A DNA stretch of 64,000 nt, from assembly GCA_947503365.1 (NCBI GenBank), contig CANNDT010000007.1, forward strand, positions 19,225-83,224, given 5' to 3'. Under the pieces are notes generated by a model, which ran no database searches, had not been told where the DNA came from, and saw only the letters and a program-made list of their open reading frames with translations. The position numbers and the translations under genes were made by a program. Of the stretch, positions 18,116 through 26,854 are shown in pieces. This DNA is from CANNDT01 sp945876205. GTDB lineage: Bacteria > Acidobacteriota > Vicinamibacteria > Vicinamibacterales > UBA2999. Every line of letters begins with the position of its first letter. The first letter of the stretch is position 1.

Positions 18116-18141
18116 GGAGGCGAGCGTTCAGACTCGCCTCC
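18116..18141. terminator. Hairpin between convergent genes
   Basis: Perfect 9-bp stem (GGAGGCGAG / CTCGCCTCC) with an 8-nt loop CGTTCAGA, between the convergent stop codons at 18030 and 18157. No T-run follows on either strand, so it may be a bidirectional hairpin terminator or a dispersed palindromic repeat rather than a classical intrinsic terminator. Confidence 0.5.
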
Positions 18142-18156
18142 ACGATCGCAGTGCTG

Positions 18157-19074
18157 CTATGGAAGCATGTACGCGCCGATTGAGTTCTCATTCATATGCG
18201 GCACGATCATGTGGCCCGGCATGACGCCGAAGTCGGCGGAGCCTGGCTTGAACTGCGCCACGACCTCGCTCTTGCCGTCCGCCGACACCCGCATAATCTG
18301 TCCCTTGAGGTAGTCGCTAATCAGGTAGTTGCCCTTGCCGTCCATCTCGAGACCGTCGATGTTGCCAATCGGCTCGGCGGTGATCAGCGTCTTCTGCTTT
18401 GTCTGCCGATCGATCGCAAACAGGTGTCCTGGTACGTCCGTGGTGAAATCGGCCTTCGGCTCACTGCCCCACCCGCCTACGATCAGACGATTACCATCCA
18501 CGAGCAGACCATTCGCATGCTCGACCTGGTCGCCCTCGATGAACACGTCCGCCTTGCCGCCCTTGATGGCATAGATCCGGTTCGCCGGCATATCCGAGAC
18601 ATAGACCGTTCCGTCAGCGGCGGTAGCCACGTCGTTGAGGCCCTTCGCCCCTGCAATCTTCACGCGGGATGTCACCTTGCCGCTGGTGATGTCGATGCCG
18701 ACGACCTCATCGAGGTCCGCCGTCCAGAGCGTGCCGTTGACGGCACGCAGCCCCTTGGGCGCGTTGAGACCGGTCGTGAACGTTGCCGATACCACCTTGC
18801 CGCTGACATCGAGCTTGACGATGCGCCCATTGCCGTCACGGCCGTCGGGAGCACCGTCGATCTGCGACGCGAAGATGAATCCCGAGGCGGGGTCGAAATA
18901 CACGCTCTCGGGCGTCTTGATTCCCTCGGTCACGGTCCACATCGCCTGGGGAGCAGCCGGAGTCGCCTGCGCCTCGGGGGCTGGGGCGGGTGCTTCCGCA
19001 GGGGCTGGAGTTTCAGTACGTCCGCACGAAGCGATCACCATCGCTGCCGCAATCACGAGTCCTGCACGTCGCAT
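18157..19074 (-). CDS. SMP-30/gluconolactonase-like beta-propeller lipoprotein
   Basis: 305 residues. Lipoprotein signal (RRAGLVIAAAMVIASCGR, lipobox IASC) followed by a Pro/Ala-rich linker (about 22-45). The rest shows repeated propeller blades: GRIVKLDVSGKV, GTLWTADLDEVVGIDI, GTVYVSDMPANRIYAI, DGKGNYLISDYLKGQIMRV. Probably a membrane-anchored periplasmic propeller; enzymatic activity unproven. Start ATG 19074 is backed by GGAGGT 8 nt upstream and overlaps the previous stop (TGATG); a GTG at 19080 is weaker. Confidence 0.82.
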   Translation of the reverse strand: MRRAGLVIAAAMVIASCGRTETPAPAEAPAPAPEAQATPAAPQAMWTVTEGIKTPESVYFDPASGFIFASQIDGAPDGRDGNGRIVKLDVSGKVVSATFTTGLNAPKGLRAVNGTLWTADLDEVVGIDITSGKVTSRVKIAGAKGLNDVATAADGTVYVSDMPANRIYAIKGGKADVFIEGDQVEHANGLLVDGNRLIVGGWGSEPKADFTTDVPGHLFAIDRQTKQKTLITAEPIGNIDGLEMDGKGNYLISDYLKGQIMRVSADGKSEVVAQFKPGSADFGVMPGHMIVPHMNENSIGAYMLP

Positions 19075-19505
19075 CAACACACCTCCATCGTGATGGGTGT
19101 CATCCCATCATTGGTCAACCGGTACGCGTTCGTGACGACGTTGTCAGCGTCCGCGGGACCGGCAATTACGTAGACAAAATCCTGAAACGCCTGTTCAATG
19201 TCGGTCGGCGACGGTTCCGCCGCACTTCTGGGATGCGAGTGGTAGGCGCCAATGACGTCATGCGGCTTGCCACTCTCGCCGGTCAGGGTTCGGCATCGTC
19301 GAATCTGGCGAATGTGCTCGATCGGCGGAATTTCAAAATGCCGGACCGGATCGGCCGCGCCGTTGGTGGTGGCGACCGCCTCGATGATCAGGTCGCCTGT
19401 CCCGATGAGCAGCCCGCAGCATTCGCGCGGGCGCTCCGCGCGCGCATGGGCCACGATTGCCTCGAGTGCGGCAGCCCGGATTCGCACGGCGCCTTCAGGC
19501 GTCAA
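19074..19505 (-). CDS. JAMM/Mov34 (M67) metalloprotease-like protein
   Basis: 143 residues. Zinc motif of JAB1/MPN+ proteins: ERPRECCGLLIG supplies the Glu, then GAYHSHPRSAAEPSPTDIE supplies HxHP and the Ser/Asp (family HxH-x7-S-x2-D layout). Bacterial members process ubiquitin-like sulfur carriers or desulfurise cysteine conjugates; no sulfur carrier or moeB/thiF gene is nearby here. Overlaps the thiolase gene by 11 nt and the propeller lipoprotein by 1 nt, so it belongs to the sco operon. Confidence 0.85.
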   Translation of the reverse strand: MTPEGAVRIRAAALEAIVAHARAERPRECCGLLIGTGDLIIEAVATTNGAADPVRHFEIPPIEHIRQIRRCRTLTGESGKPHDVIGAYHSHPRSAAEPSPTDIEQAFQDFVYVIAGPADADNVVTNAYRLTNDGMTPITMEVC

Positions 19506-20688
19506 CCTCGATGACCATGGCGATGCCCATGCCGCCGCCGATGCAGAGGGCGGCGACCCCTTTCCCGCCGCCCCTTGCCCGCAGCGCGTAGATCAGCGTC
19601 GTCAGGATGCGGGCGCCGCTGGCGCCGATCGGGTGGCCGAGCGCGATTGCGCCGCCGCGGGTATTCACCTTCGCCAGGTCGAGCCCGAGCTCACGGGCCA
19701 CGGCAAGCGACTGCGAGGCGAACGCTTCGTTCAGCTCGAACAGATCGATCTGCGCGATATCGAGACTCGCGCGCTTCAATGCCTTGCGGGTGGCCTCGAC
19801 CGGACCCATCCCCATGATCGCGGGATCCACGCCGGTCGTCGCGAACGACAGGACGCGCGCCAGGGGCTTGGTGCCGATCTGACGGGCGCGCGCGGGCGTG
19901 GTGAGAACCAGCGCGGCGGCGCCGTCGTTGATGCCCGAGGCGTTGCCCGCCGTCACGCTGCCGTCCTTCTTGAATGCCGGTCTCAGCGCCGCAAGCTTCT
20001 CGACGGTCGTCCCCGCTCGTGGGTATTCGTCCGTGTCGAAGCGAATCGGATCGCCCTTCTTCTGCGGAATGTCGACGGCGACGATCTCCTCCTTGAAGGA
20101 ACCGTCACGGACCGCCGATTCGGCGCGCCGCTGGCTTTCGGCCGCGAACGCATCCTGATCGCCGCGGCTGATCGAAAACCGCGTGACGATCTCCTCGGCG
20201 GTGATCCCCATGTGACAGCTGTTGATCGCGCAGGTCAGGCCTTCCTGGACCATCGTGTCGTAAAGCTGGGCGTTGCCCATCCGGTAGCCCCAGCGGGCGC
20301 CGGTGAGGATGTAGGGAGCATTGCTCATCGACTCGGTGCCACCCGCCAGCATCACCTCGGTGTAGCCGACGCGGATCGCCTCGACCGCGTGCACCACGGC
20401 CTGCAGCCCGGATCCGCAGACCCGGTTTATCGTCTCGGCAGGAATGTCGTAGGGCACGCCGGCTTTGAGCGCCGCCTGCCGTGCCACGTTCATGCCGACG
20501 CCAGCCTGCAGCACGCAGCCCATGATGACGTCGCCGAGATCCCTGGCTTCGACGCCGGCGCGGCGTACCGCTTCACGAATGACGACCGCTCCAAGATCGG
20601 CGGCCGAAAGGTCCTTCAGTGCACCGCCGAACGAGCCAATCGGCGTACGGCAGGCGCTGATGATGACTGCGGGTTCGTAATCAGGCAT
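19495..20688 (-). CDS. Acetyl-CoA C-acetyltransferase (thiolase)
   Basis: 397 residues, standard thiolase length. Nucleophilic Cys in NRVCGSGLQAVVHA (about residue 91), GHPIGASGARILTTL with the catalytic His, and second Cys in ALCIGGGMGIAMV. Interconverts two acetyl-CoA and acetoacetyl-CoA. Directly downstream of scoAB (2-nt gap), so the operon can turn acetoacetate into acetyl-CoA. Confidence 0.95.
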   Translation of the reverse strand: MPDYEPAVIISACRTPIGSFGGALKDLSAADLGAVVIREAVRRAGVEARDLGDVIMGCVLQAGVGMNVARQAALKAGVPYDIPAETINRVCGSGLQAVVHAVEAIRVGYTEVMLAGGTESMSNAPYILTGARWGYRMGNAQLYDTMVQEGLTCAINSCHMGITAEEIVTRFSISRGDQDAFAAESQRRAESAVRDGSFKEEIVAVDIPQKKGDPIRFDTDEYPRAGTTVEKLAALRPAFKKDGSVTAGNASGINDGAAALVLTTPARARQIGTKPLARVLSFATTGVDPAIMGMGPVEATRKALKRASLDIAQIDLFELNEAFASQSLAVARELGLDLAKVNTRGGAIALGHPIGASGARILTTLIYALRARGGGKGVAALCIGGGMGIAMVIEVDA

Positions 20689-20690
20689 GG

Positions 20691-21337
<647 letters not shown>

Positions 21338-21338
<1 letters not shown>

Positions 21339-22039
21339 TACGCCGCCGATGTCCTGGTGGTCCGGCGCTCGATCAGCTTCTCGTATGCGCCGCCATGAAG
21401 AATGTGTTTGACGAAGATCCCTGGCGTGACCACGGTCTCGGGATCGATCTCGCCGGGCTCGACGAGATGCTCGACCTCGGCGATGGTGATCGTGGCCGCG
21501 GTCGCCATCACCGGATTGAAATTCCTGGCGGTCTTCCGGTACACGAGGTTGCCCAGCCGGTCACCTCGATACGCCTTGACCAACGCGAAGTCGGCGTGAA
21601 GCGGCGCTTCGAGGATGTAGGGCCGGCCATCGATCATGCGCGTCTCTTTGCCTTCGGCGACGACGGTGCCGTAGCCGGTCGGGGTGAAGAACCCGCCGAC
21701 GCCGGCGCCACCCGCCCGGATGCGCTCGGCAAACGTGCCCTGCGGCACCAGCTCGAACGCCAGCTCCCCGCTCAGCGCCTGCCGTTCGAACTCCTTGTTC
21801 TCGCCGACGTAGGTTGCGATGATCTTCTTGATTTGCTTCGCATACAGCAGCACGCCGGCGCCGTAATCGTCGATGCCGGCGTTGTTGCTGATGATCGTCA
21901 GATCCTTGGTGCCGCGGGCGTGCAGCGCGTTGATCAGTTTTTCGGGCACGCCGCAGACGCCAAATCCGCCGACCATGATCGACGCCCCGTCGGGAATCAT
22001 CGCCACCGCTGCGGCGGCGCTCTCGAGCACCTTGTTCAT
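21338..22039 (-). CDS. scoA: 3-oxoacid CoA-transferase subunit A
   Basis: 233 residues from ATG 22039. MNKVLESAAAAVAMIPDGAS, then IMVGGFGVCGVPEKLINAL, SNNAGIDDYGAGVLL and GGAGVGGFFTPTGYGT are alpha-subunit signatures. The frame remains open upstream to 22273, but that extension encodes a piece of an unrelated methyltransferase (see 22154-22240), so the family start is used. First gene of the operon scoA-scoB-thiolase-JAMM-propeller. Confidence 0.92.
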
Positions 22040-22153
22040 CAGCTGATTATAGGTCGCGGGACCATCTGCTCGACTCCGGCGCATCCGAAGGACATGCATG
22101 CTGCTGACACGCCGTGACGCGACCGGCCGAACGTGAGGCCGGATCGGGCTCGA

Positions 22154-22240
22154 GACGCTCTCCCAGGCGCTGCAGGCGCGCATGGTCGCGTCATCGCGGC
22201 ACCAGTCGGTGATGAGAAGCGCTCCTCCCGGTCGCAGCTG
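22154..22240 (-). pseudogene. Relic of a SAM-dependent methyltransferase
   Basis: The minus frame upstream of scoA reads LRPGGALLITDWCRDDATMR. This matches the motif around beta-strand 5 of class I methyltransferases ('vLrPGGrlvitDWcrd'). Nothing before or after it forms the rest of the domain, so it looks like a decayed fragment that happens to remain open into scoA. Confidence 0.4.
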
Positions 22241-22275
22241 GTATTTGTCGGCTGCTTGAGGCATTCCGCTCATGC

Positions 22276-22291
22276 GGCTACAATTGTAGCC
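22276..22291. promoter_or_regulatory. Perfect palindrome, likely toxin-antitoxin operator
   Basis: GGCTACAATTGTAGCC is a perfect 16-bp palindrome ending 14 nt before the antitoxin ATG at 22306. Type II antitoxins of the Phd/YefM family bind such palindromes to repress their own operon. Confidence 0.6.
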
Positions 22292-22305
22292 ACATCGAGG
22301 TTGTC

Positions 22306-22563
22306 ATGAAGATTGGGATTCGGGATCTCAAGGCGCGCGCCCCCCAGGTGATCCGCGAAGTTCGTGAAACGGGCGAAAGCGTGGAAATTACCTATCGCGG
22401 TACGGTCGTCGCCAGGCTGACCCCGGCCCAAGACTCCCGCGGCTACGGCGATTTCGCGACCGCCTGGAAGCATTTCGACGACGTGGTTCGGGAGATCGGG
22501 AAGCGGACCAAGGGCCGGAAGCCCAAGGTCAAGGGCAGCGCCGCCTGGCGACGAGACCTGTGA
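22306..22563 (+). CDS. Phd/YefM-type antitoxin
   Basis: 85 residues. MKIGIRDLKARAPQVIREVR then GESVEITYRGTVVARLTP is the Phd/YefM DNA-binding fold pattern; the charged C-terminus (KGRKPKVKGSAAWRRDL) would wrap the toxin. Its TGA stop overlaps the GTG start of the PIN toxin (GTGA). Palindromic operator immediately upstream suggests autoregulation. Confidence 0.85.
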   Translation: MKIGIRDLKARAPQVIREVRETGESVEITYRGTVVARLTPAQDSRGYGDFATAWKHFDDVVREIGKRTKGRKPKVKGSAAWRRDL

Positions 22564-22979
22564 GCATCGTCCTCGACGCCAGCATCTGGGTCAGCGCGTC
22601 GATTCCCGCTGATGCCCACCATCACTCAACCCGCTCCTGGCTGGCCGGATTGTCGGCCCGCGTCACGCTGGTCAGCCCGGCGCTGGGACTCGTGGAAACA
22701 GCTGGTGCCGTGTCGCGGCGAACCGGCTCCCCGACGCTCGCGCGTCAGATCGTCGCCGCGATCGAACAGCTGCCAAATGTCATCATCGTGATCCCCGATG
22801 CGGAGCTGTGGACGCTCTCGATCGAGAGCGCGGCCGGCCGCCGCCTGCGGGGATCCGACGCCATGTACGTGGCGCTCGCGCACGCGCTTCGCCTTCCGCT
22901 GGCGACATGGGACGCCGATCAGCGGAAGAAGGCGGCGCCCCACGTCCGGGTGATTACGCCCGCTCCGGCATCACCGTAA
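22560..22979 (+). CDS. PIN-domain toxin (VapC-like ribonuclease)
   Basis: 139 residues, GTG start overlapping the antitoxin stop. PIN acidic residues: first Asp in IVLDASIWVSA, Glu in LGLVETAGAVSR, Asp in LRGSDAMYVALA and Asp in LATWDADQ. Family members cleave tRNA or rRNA when freed from the antitoxin. The C-terminal VRVITPAPASP is short. Converges on the membrane protein at 22984 with only 4 nt between stops. Confidence 0.87.
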   Translation: MSIVLDASIWVSASIPADAHHHSTRSWLAGLSARVTLVSPALGLVETAGAVSRRTGSPTLARQIVAAIEQLPNVIIVIPDAELWTLSIESAAGRRLRGSDAMYVALAHALRLPLATWDADQRKKAAPHVRVITPAPASP

Positions 22980-22983
22980 TCCG

Positions 22984-23724
22984 CTACTGCAGCGGCACGT
23001 CGGGAACGGTGGGATGGCTCGGCAGCGTGTAGGGGTCCATCGGCTTCAGCGCTGTCTGCTTCTCGTCCCGGTTGTGAAAGATCCAGTCGTAGAAGCCGGC
23101 GGTGGTGACGCGCAGGGTCACCGGCTGATCGCTCGTGTTCTCCCAGAACCAGCCGTGGACGCCGGTGCTCGGCGCGACGAACGTGCCGTGCCCCTCGCTC
23201 TTGCCGTCGCCGTAGTCGAGGTCGTAGCTCTCGAAGTAATCGGACCCGCCGCCGGGCGGCGTGACATCGGGCTCGCCGTGGAACTCGAAGCGGACGTTCC
23301 TGCTGGTTTCCCAGGAATAGACGAGTCCACTCCCCTTCTTCATGTTGTATTTGATTTCCATGCCCTCTTTGGGCGCGAGCGTCATCTCCCTCGAGTCGAC
23401 CTGGTAGCGGCTCGGTCGTGCGATCAACGCGCCCTTGACCTTGGGGGCCTCGCCTGCCTTTCCTGCTTCGAGGACCGGCATGATGGTCGCGTCCGGAGTG
23501 GCGGCTGACGCGACCGCCGCCGCCGGCTCCGGCTCCGCCTCGATCTCGCCGAGATTGCTCAAGCCGAGCGCCTGGCCGGTGCCGAGGGGATCGATGCCGT
23601 ACTCCGCAGGCAGGACGGCGGTGACGAGCACCACTCCGGCCACGATGAGCGCCACGAGCACGGCCAGCCCGAGTTTCCGTCCTGCAACCGCCTGCGCCGG
23701 CGGCATTCCTGTGGTGTCATTCAT
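22984..23724 (-). CDS. Membrane-anchored periplasmic protein, unknown role
   Basis: 246 residues from ATG 23724. One N-terminal membrane helix (LGLAVLVALIVAGVVLVTAV) followed by LPAEYGIDPLGTGQALGLS, an arrangement I recall from 'transmembrane anchor protein' families. The C-terminal domain (about 125-246) is beta-rich with LAPKEGMEIKYNMKKGSGLVY, GDGKSEGHGTFVAPSTG and HGWFWENTSDQPVTLRV. Last gene of the aromatic supraoperon, 5 nt after tyrA. The frame is open upstream to 24525 only as a shadow of tyrA. Confidence 0.75.
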   Translation of the reverse strand: MNDTTGMPPAQAVAGRKLGLAVLVALIVAGVVLVTAVLPAEYGIDPLGTGQALGLSNLGEIEAEPEPAAAVASAATPDATIMPVLEAGKAGEAPKVKGALIARPSRYQVDSREMTLAPKEGMEIKYNMKKGSGLVYSWETSRNVRFEFHGEPDVTPPGGGSDYFESYDLDYGDGKSEGHGTFVAPSTGVHGWFWENTSDQPVTLRVTTAGFYDWIFHNRDEKQTALKPMDPYTLPSHPTVPDVPLQ

Positions 23725-23729
23725 CGTCT

Positions 23730-24614
23730 CTACTCCCGGCCCTTCATCAGCTCCGCACGCCACTTGGCGGCCTCGTCGAAGATCGTGTCGATCGTGTCGC
23801 CCCGGTGCAGATTGTCTCTCATTTCGGTCAGACAGGCGATCATCAAGTCGAGGGCATCGCCGATGGCGTCCGCGTTGGTCGCGCAGATGTCCCGCCACAC
23901 GCTGGCGGGGCTCGACGCGAGCCGAGTCGTATCCGCAAGTCCCCGGCCGCCCATCCGGATGCCGCCCGGCGGCGTCGCGCGGCCGACGACTTCCATCAGC
24001 GCGCTTGCCGTGAGTTGTGGGAGATGACTGACGAAGGCCATCAGGCGGTCGTGCTGATCCGCGTCCATGGTCGTCGGCGTCGCGCCGAGACCCGTCACGA
24101 ACTGCGATAGCCGGGCAACGGCGTCGTCGCGTGAATCGCCGGCCCCAGGCGGCGGGGCGCCCGCTGGCGTGAAGATCCAGGGACGCCCTGCGAAGAGATC
24201 CGGCCGGGCAAATCCGAACCCGCCGCGCTCGGCGCCACTCAGCGGATGGCCGCCGACAAAGGTCGCCGAAAGCGGAAGCCCGCGCGCGGCATCGACGATG
24301 GCCCGCTTGGTGCCGCCGACATCGGTGATGACGACCTTGTCTGGACGATTGGATGCGAGCTGCTTCAGCAGCTCGATATTCTGATTCACCGGGGCCGCAA
24401 GCACGATCAGATCGACCGCGGGCAGGGCGGCCACGCTCTCGAACGCCCGATCGATCGCGGCGCTCCCCATCGCGTGGGCAAGCACCGACGGGGTATCCAC
24501 ACCTGCCAGGCGAGACGCCGGCCACCGCTCGCGCACAGCCAGCGCAATCGACCCGCCAATAAGGCCGAGTCCGACGATGGCGATGCTATTGAACGGAGGG
24601 TCTGTGGGGGACAT
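23730..24614 (-). CDS. tyrA: Prephenate dehydrogenase
   Basis: 294 residues. Oxidises prephenate to 4-hydroxyphenylpyruvate (NAD-dependent) on the way to tyrosine. Rossmann motif IAIVGLGLIGGSIALAV, GTKRAIVDAA, catalytic His in VGGHPLSGAERGGFGFA, and DADQHDRLMAFVSHLPQLTA are present. No ACT domain is visible, so tyrosine feedback may act differently. Lies after DAHP synthase, separated by a heptad hairpin repeat of about 95 nt. Confidence 0.93.
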   Translation of the reverse strand: MSPTDPPFNSIAIVGLGLIGGSIALAVRERWPASRLAGVDTPSVLAHAMGSAAIDRAFESVAALPAVDLIVLAAPVNQNIELLKQLASNRPDKVVITDVGGTKRAIVDAARGLPLSATFVGGHPLSGAERGGFGFARPDLFAGRPWIFTPAGAPPPGAGDSRDDAVARLSQFVTGLGATPTTMDADQHDRLMAFVSHLPQLTASALMEVVGRATPPGGIRMGGRGLADTTRLASSPASVWRDICATNADAIGDALDLMIACLTEMRDNLHRGDTIDTIFDEAAKWRAELMKGRE

Positions 24615-24618
24615 TCGT

Positions 24619-24712
24619 CAACTCCCAACTCCCAACTCCGCAACTCCCAAGTGATTGGGATTTCCTGGGAGTTGGGGATTGGGTATTGGGTATTGGGTAT
24701 TGGGAGTTGTTA
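24619..24712. repeat. Heptad inverted-repeat hairpin inside the aromatic operon
   Basis: Left arm (24619-24650) has four ACTCCCA-type heptads; right arm (about 24666-24709) has seven GGGNNTT-type heptads (GGGAGTT, GGGGATT, GGGTATT three times, GGGAGTT). The arms pair imperfectly around GTGATTGGGATTTCC. On the minus strand it starts directly after the aroF TAA stop and ends just before the tyrA ATG, with no other sequence between the genes. Confidence 0.85.
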
Positions 24713-25756
24713 CCGTGCCCATCCGCGGCGAGCCACCGGCTCGAGGCAGATCCCGCGTCCGATGGCCGGCGCGATGATCCGGAGCTCGGCCATCAGCCGA
24801 TCGAACTGCGCCGGGAACATCGACTGCGCGCCGTCGCTCAGCGCGTGATCGGGATCGTTGTGCACCTCGATGATCAGGCCATCCGCCCCGGCGGCGACCG
24901 CCGCGCGCGCCAACTGCGCCACCATGTCGCGCCGTCCGGCGCCGTGGCTCGGGTCGGCCACGATCGGCAGGTGGCTCAACTTCTTGACGACGGGGATTGC
25001 CGAGATGTCGAACGTGTTCCGCGTCGCCGTTTCGAAGGTGCGGATGCCGCGCTCGCACAGGATGACGTCGTTGTTGCCGCCTGCCAGGATGTATTCCGCC
25101 GACAGCAGCCACTCTTCGATCGTCGCCGAGATCCCGCGCTTCAGCAGCACCGGCTTGTGGTGGTAGCCGAGCTCACGCAGCAGCGTGTAGTTCTGCATGT
25201 TGCGGGCGCCGACCTGGAAGATGTCGCAGTACTTTTCGATCAGCTCGATCTGGCTGATGTCCATGACCTCGGACACGAGCTTCAGGTTGTGGGCGTCCGC
25301 GGCGCGCCGCAGCATCTGGAGCCCCTTCTCGCCGTGGCCCTGGAAGCTGTAGGGAGAACTGCGCGGCTTGAACGCGCCGCCGCGGAAGATCTTGGCGCCC
25401 GCGCGCTTGACGGCGGCCGCCGATGCCTGGCACTGCTCGTCGGTTTCCGCCGAGCAGGGACCGGCCATCACGATGACTTCATCGCCGCCTATTCGCACAT
25501 CGTCGATGACGACGACGGTGTCTTCCGGGTGGTAGGTACGGCTGGCGCGCTTGTAGGGCTCGGAGATGCGCAGCACTTCGTGGACGCCGTCGAGAATTTC
25601 GATCATCTCTTTCTCGACTTTGTCGGTGCCGACCACGCCGAGCACCGTGCGGGTCGCGCCCGACGACCGGTGAACGTCCATTCCGAGCTCGATGAGGCGG
25701 GCAATCACCGCGTCAATCTGCAACTCGCTCGCCCGCTCGCTCATTACTACGACCAT
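24710..25756 (-). CDS. aroF: 3-deoxy-7-phosphoheptulonate (DAHP) synthase, class I-beta type
   Basis: 348 residues. Condenses phosphoenolpyruvate and erythrose-4-P, the first shikimate step. N-terminal ferredoxin-like regulatory domain (about 1-70: MVVVMSERASELQIDAVIAR), then the barrel: VMAGPCSAETDEQC, FRGGAFKPRSSPYSFQGHG, VGARNMQNYTLLRELG, DPSHGAGRRDMV and EVHNDPDHALSDGAQSM. Start ATG 25756 is chosen because the family starts MxVVM and GGAGAG lies about 8 nt upstream; an upstream ATG (25831) runs inside the chorismate mutase gene. Chorismate mutase directly precedes it (4-nt gap), so the two may form a regulated complex as in related AroG/AroQ pairs. Confidence 0.93.
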   Translation of the reverse strand: MVVVMSERASELQIDAVIARLIELGMDVHRSSGATRTVLGVVGTDKVEKEMIEILDGVHEVLRISEPYKRASRTYHPEDTVVVIDDVRIGGDEVIVMAGPCSAETDEQCQASAAAVKRAGAKIFRGGAFKPRSSPYSFQGHGEKGLQMLRRAADAHNLKLVSEVMDISQIELIEKYCDIFQVGARNMQNYTLLRELGYHHKPVLLKRGISATIEEWLLSAEYILAGGNNDVILCERGIRTFETATRNTFDISAIPVVKKLSHLPIVADPSHGAGRRDMVAQLARAAVAAGADGLIIEVHNDPDHALSDGAQSMFPAQFDRLMAELRIIAPAIGRGICLEPVARRGWAR

Positions 25757-25760
25757 GACA

Positions 25761-26069
25761 TTACTCTCCGGTTGAAGGACCGCTGCTGTCCCGGCGTTCG
25801 CTGACGACGCGCTCGGCGCGCCGCGCTTCATCGATAATCCGCTCGAAGATCCGGACGACCGCTTCGGCTGTCAGCGGTCCCGAGAGATCCGTCGCCGACT
25901 TCCTCACGCTCGCCAGCACCTTGGATTCCCGGTCCGGCTGATAAATGGGCAGCCCCGCTTCGTGCTTCAGCCGCCCGACTTCCACGGCGCATGCGACGCG
26001 CACGTTGAGGAGGCGCACCAGCTGATCGTCGATGACGTCGATCCGGCCGCGCAGTTCCTCGATGCTCAT
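25761..26069 (-). CDS. Chorismate mutase, AroQ type
   Basis: 102 residues from ATG 26069. Converts chorismate to prephenate. The all-helical AroQ signature is clear: IEELRGRIDVIDDQLVRLLN with the catalytic Arg, EVGRLKHEAGLPIYQPDRES and a C-terminal helix VVRIFERIIDEARRAE. ATG 26069 overlaps the trpA stop by 4 nt; the frame open to 26180 is a trpA shadow with an Arg-rich composition. Free-standing and sited next to DAHP synthase. Confidence 0.92.
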   Translation of the reverse strand: MSIEELRGRIDVIDDQLVRLLNVRVACAVEVGRLKHEAGLPIYQPDRESKVLASVRKSATDLSGPLTAEAVVRIFERIIDEARRAERVVSERRDSSGPSTGE

Positions 26070-26854
26070 GACTTCAGCCACCGCACATACTCCTCTACGC
26101 GTGTCGTCAGATCGTCTGATGCGCCGGCCTCGGCAATGACGTTCACGAGCGCGCTGCCGACGACGGCGGCGTCGGCCCATTGCCCCACTTCGCGCACGTG
26201 TTCCGGCTTCGAGATGCCAAATCCGATGGCGATCGGCAGGGTGCTCACGGCCCGAATCCGCTCGACCATTTCCTGGGCGCCCGATGCCACCTGGTCGCGG
26301 GCCCCGGTCACGCCGAGCCGCGAGATCGCATAGAGAAAGCCGCTGCCAAGCGCCGCGGCCTTGCGCAATCGTTGGTCGGTCGTCGTCGGACTGAGCAGAA
26401 GAATTGTATCAATCCCCCGCGCCGCCAGCAGACCTCGAAAGCTGTCTGCCTCCTCGATGGGCAGGTCGAGCACCAGCACGCCGTCCACGCCAGCCTCGCG
26501 CGCCCGATCCGCGAAACGCTCGGCGCCGAGCCGCAGGATGGGATTGGCGTAGCTGAAGATCACGATCGGCGCCCGCAGCTCAGCGCGCGAGCGCCCGATC
26601 AGGTCGAGCACGCCCGACAGGGTCGTCCCTGAGGCCAATGCCCGCTCCGTGGCTCGCTGGATCACCGGGCCGTCGGCCAGCGGATCCGAGAACGGCACGC
26701 CGACTTCGATGACATCTGCCCCGGCGCGATCGAGCGCGGACAGAATCCCCGCGGTCTTTCCGAGGTCCGGATCGCCGGCGGTGATGTAGGTGACCAGGCC
26801 GGTCTTGCCTTCGGCGCGCAGCCGCTCGAATGTCTCCGCCAGACGGCGGGTCAT
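26066..26854 (-). CDS. trpA: Tryptophan synthase alpha subunit
   Basis: 262 residues. Cleaves indole-3-glycerol phosphate to indole and glyceraldehyde-3-P in the TrpA2B2 complex. Catalytic Glu and Asp in VIEVGVPFSDPLADGPVIQ; VLDLPIEEADSF and GFGISKPEHVREV are also present. Overlaps trpB by 4 nt upstream and chorismate mutase by 4 nt downstream. Confidence 0.97.
   Translation of the reverse strand: MTRRLAETFERLRAEGKTGLVTYITAGDPDLGKTAGILSALDRAGADVIEVGVPFSDPLADGPVIQRATERALASGTTLSGVLDLIGRSRAELRAPIVIFSYANPILRLGAERFADRAREAGVDGVLVLDLPIEEADSFRGLLAARGIDTILLLSPTTTDQRLRKAAALGSGFLYAISRLGVTGARDQVASGAQEMVERIRAVSTLPIAIGFGISKPEHVREVGQWADAAVVGSALVNVIAEAGASDDLTTRVEEYVRWLKS

Noticed and set aside
22276..22291. 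Insertion-sequence terminal repeat
   Set aside because: No transposase and no second copy as an inverted end; position before the antitoxin fits an operator better.
24619..24712. Intrinsic terminator interpretation of the heptad hairpin
   Set aside because: No T-run on the transcribed strand after the stem; kept only as a repeat with possible partial effect.
24710..25831. Longer DAHP synthase start at 25831
   Set aside because: The extra 25 codons overlap the chorismate mutase gene and lack family similarity; ATG 25756 has a ribosome site.
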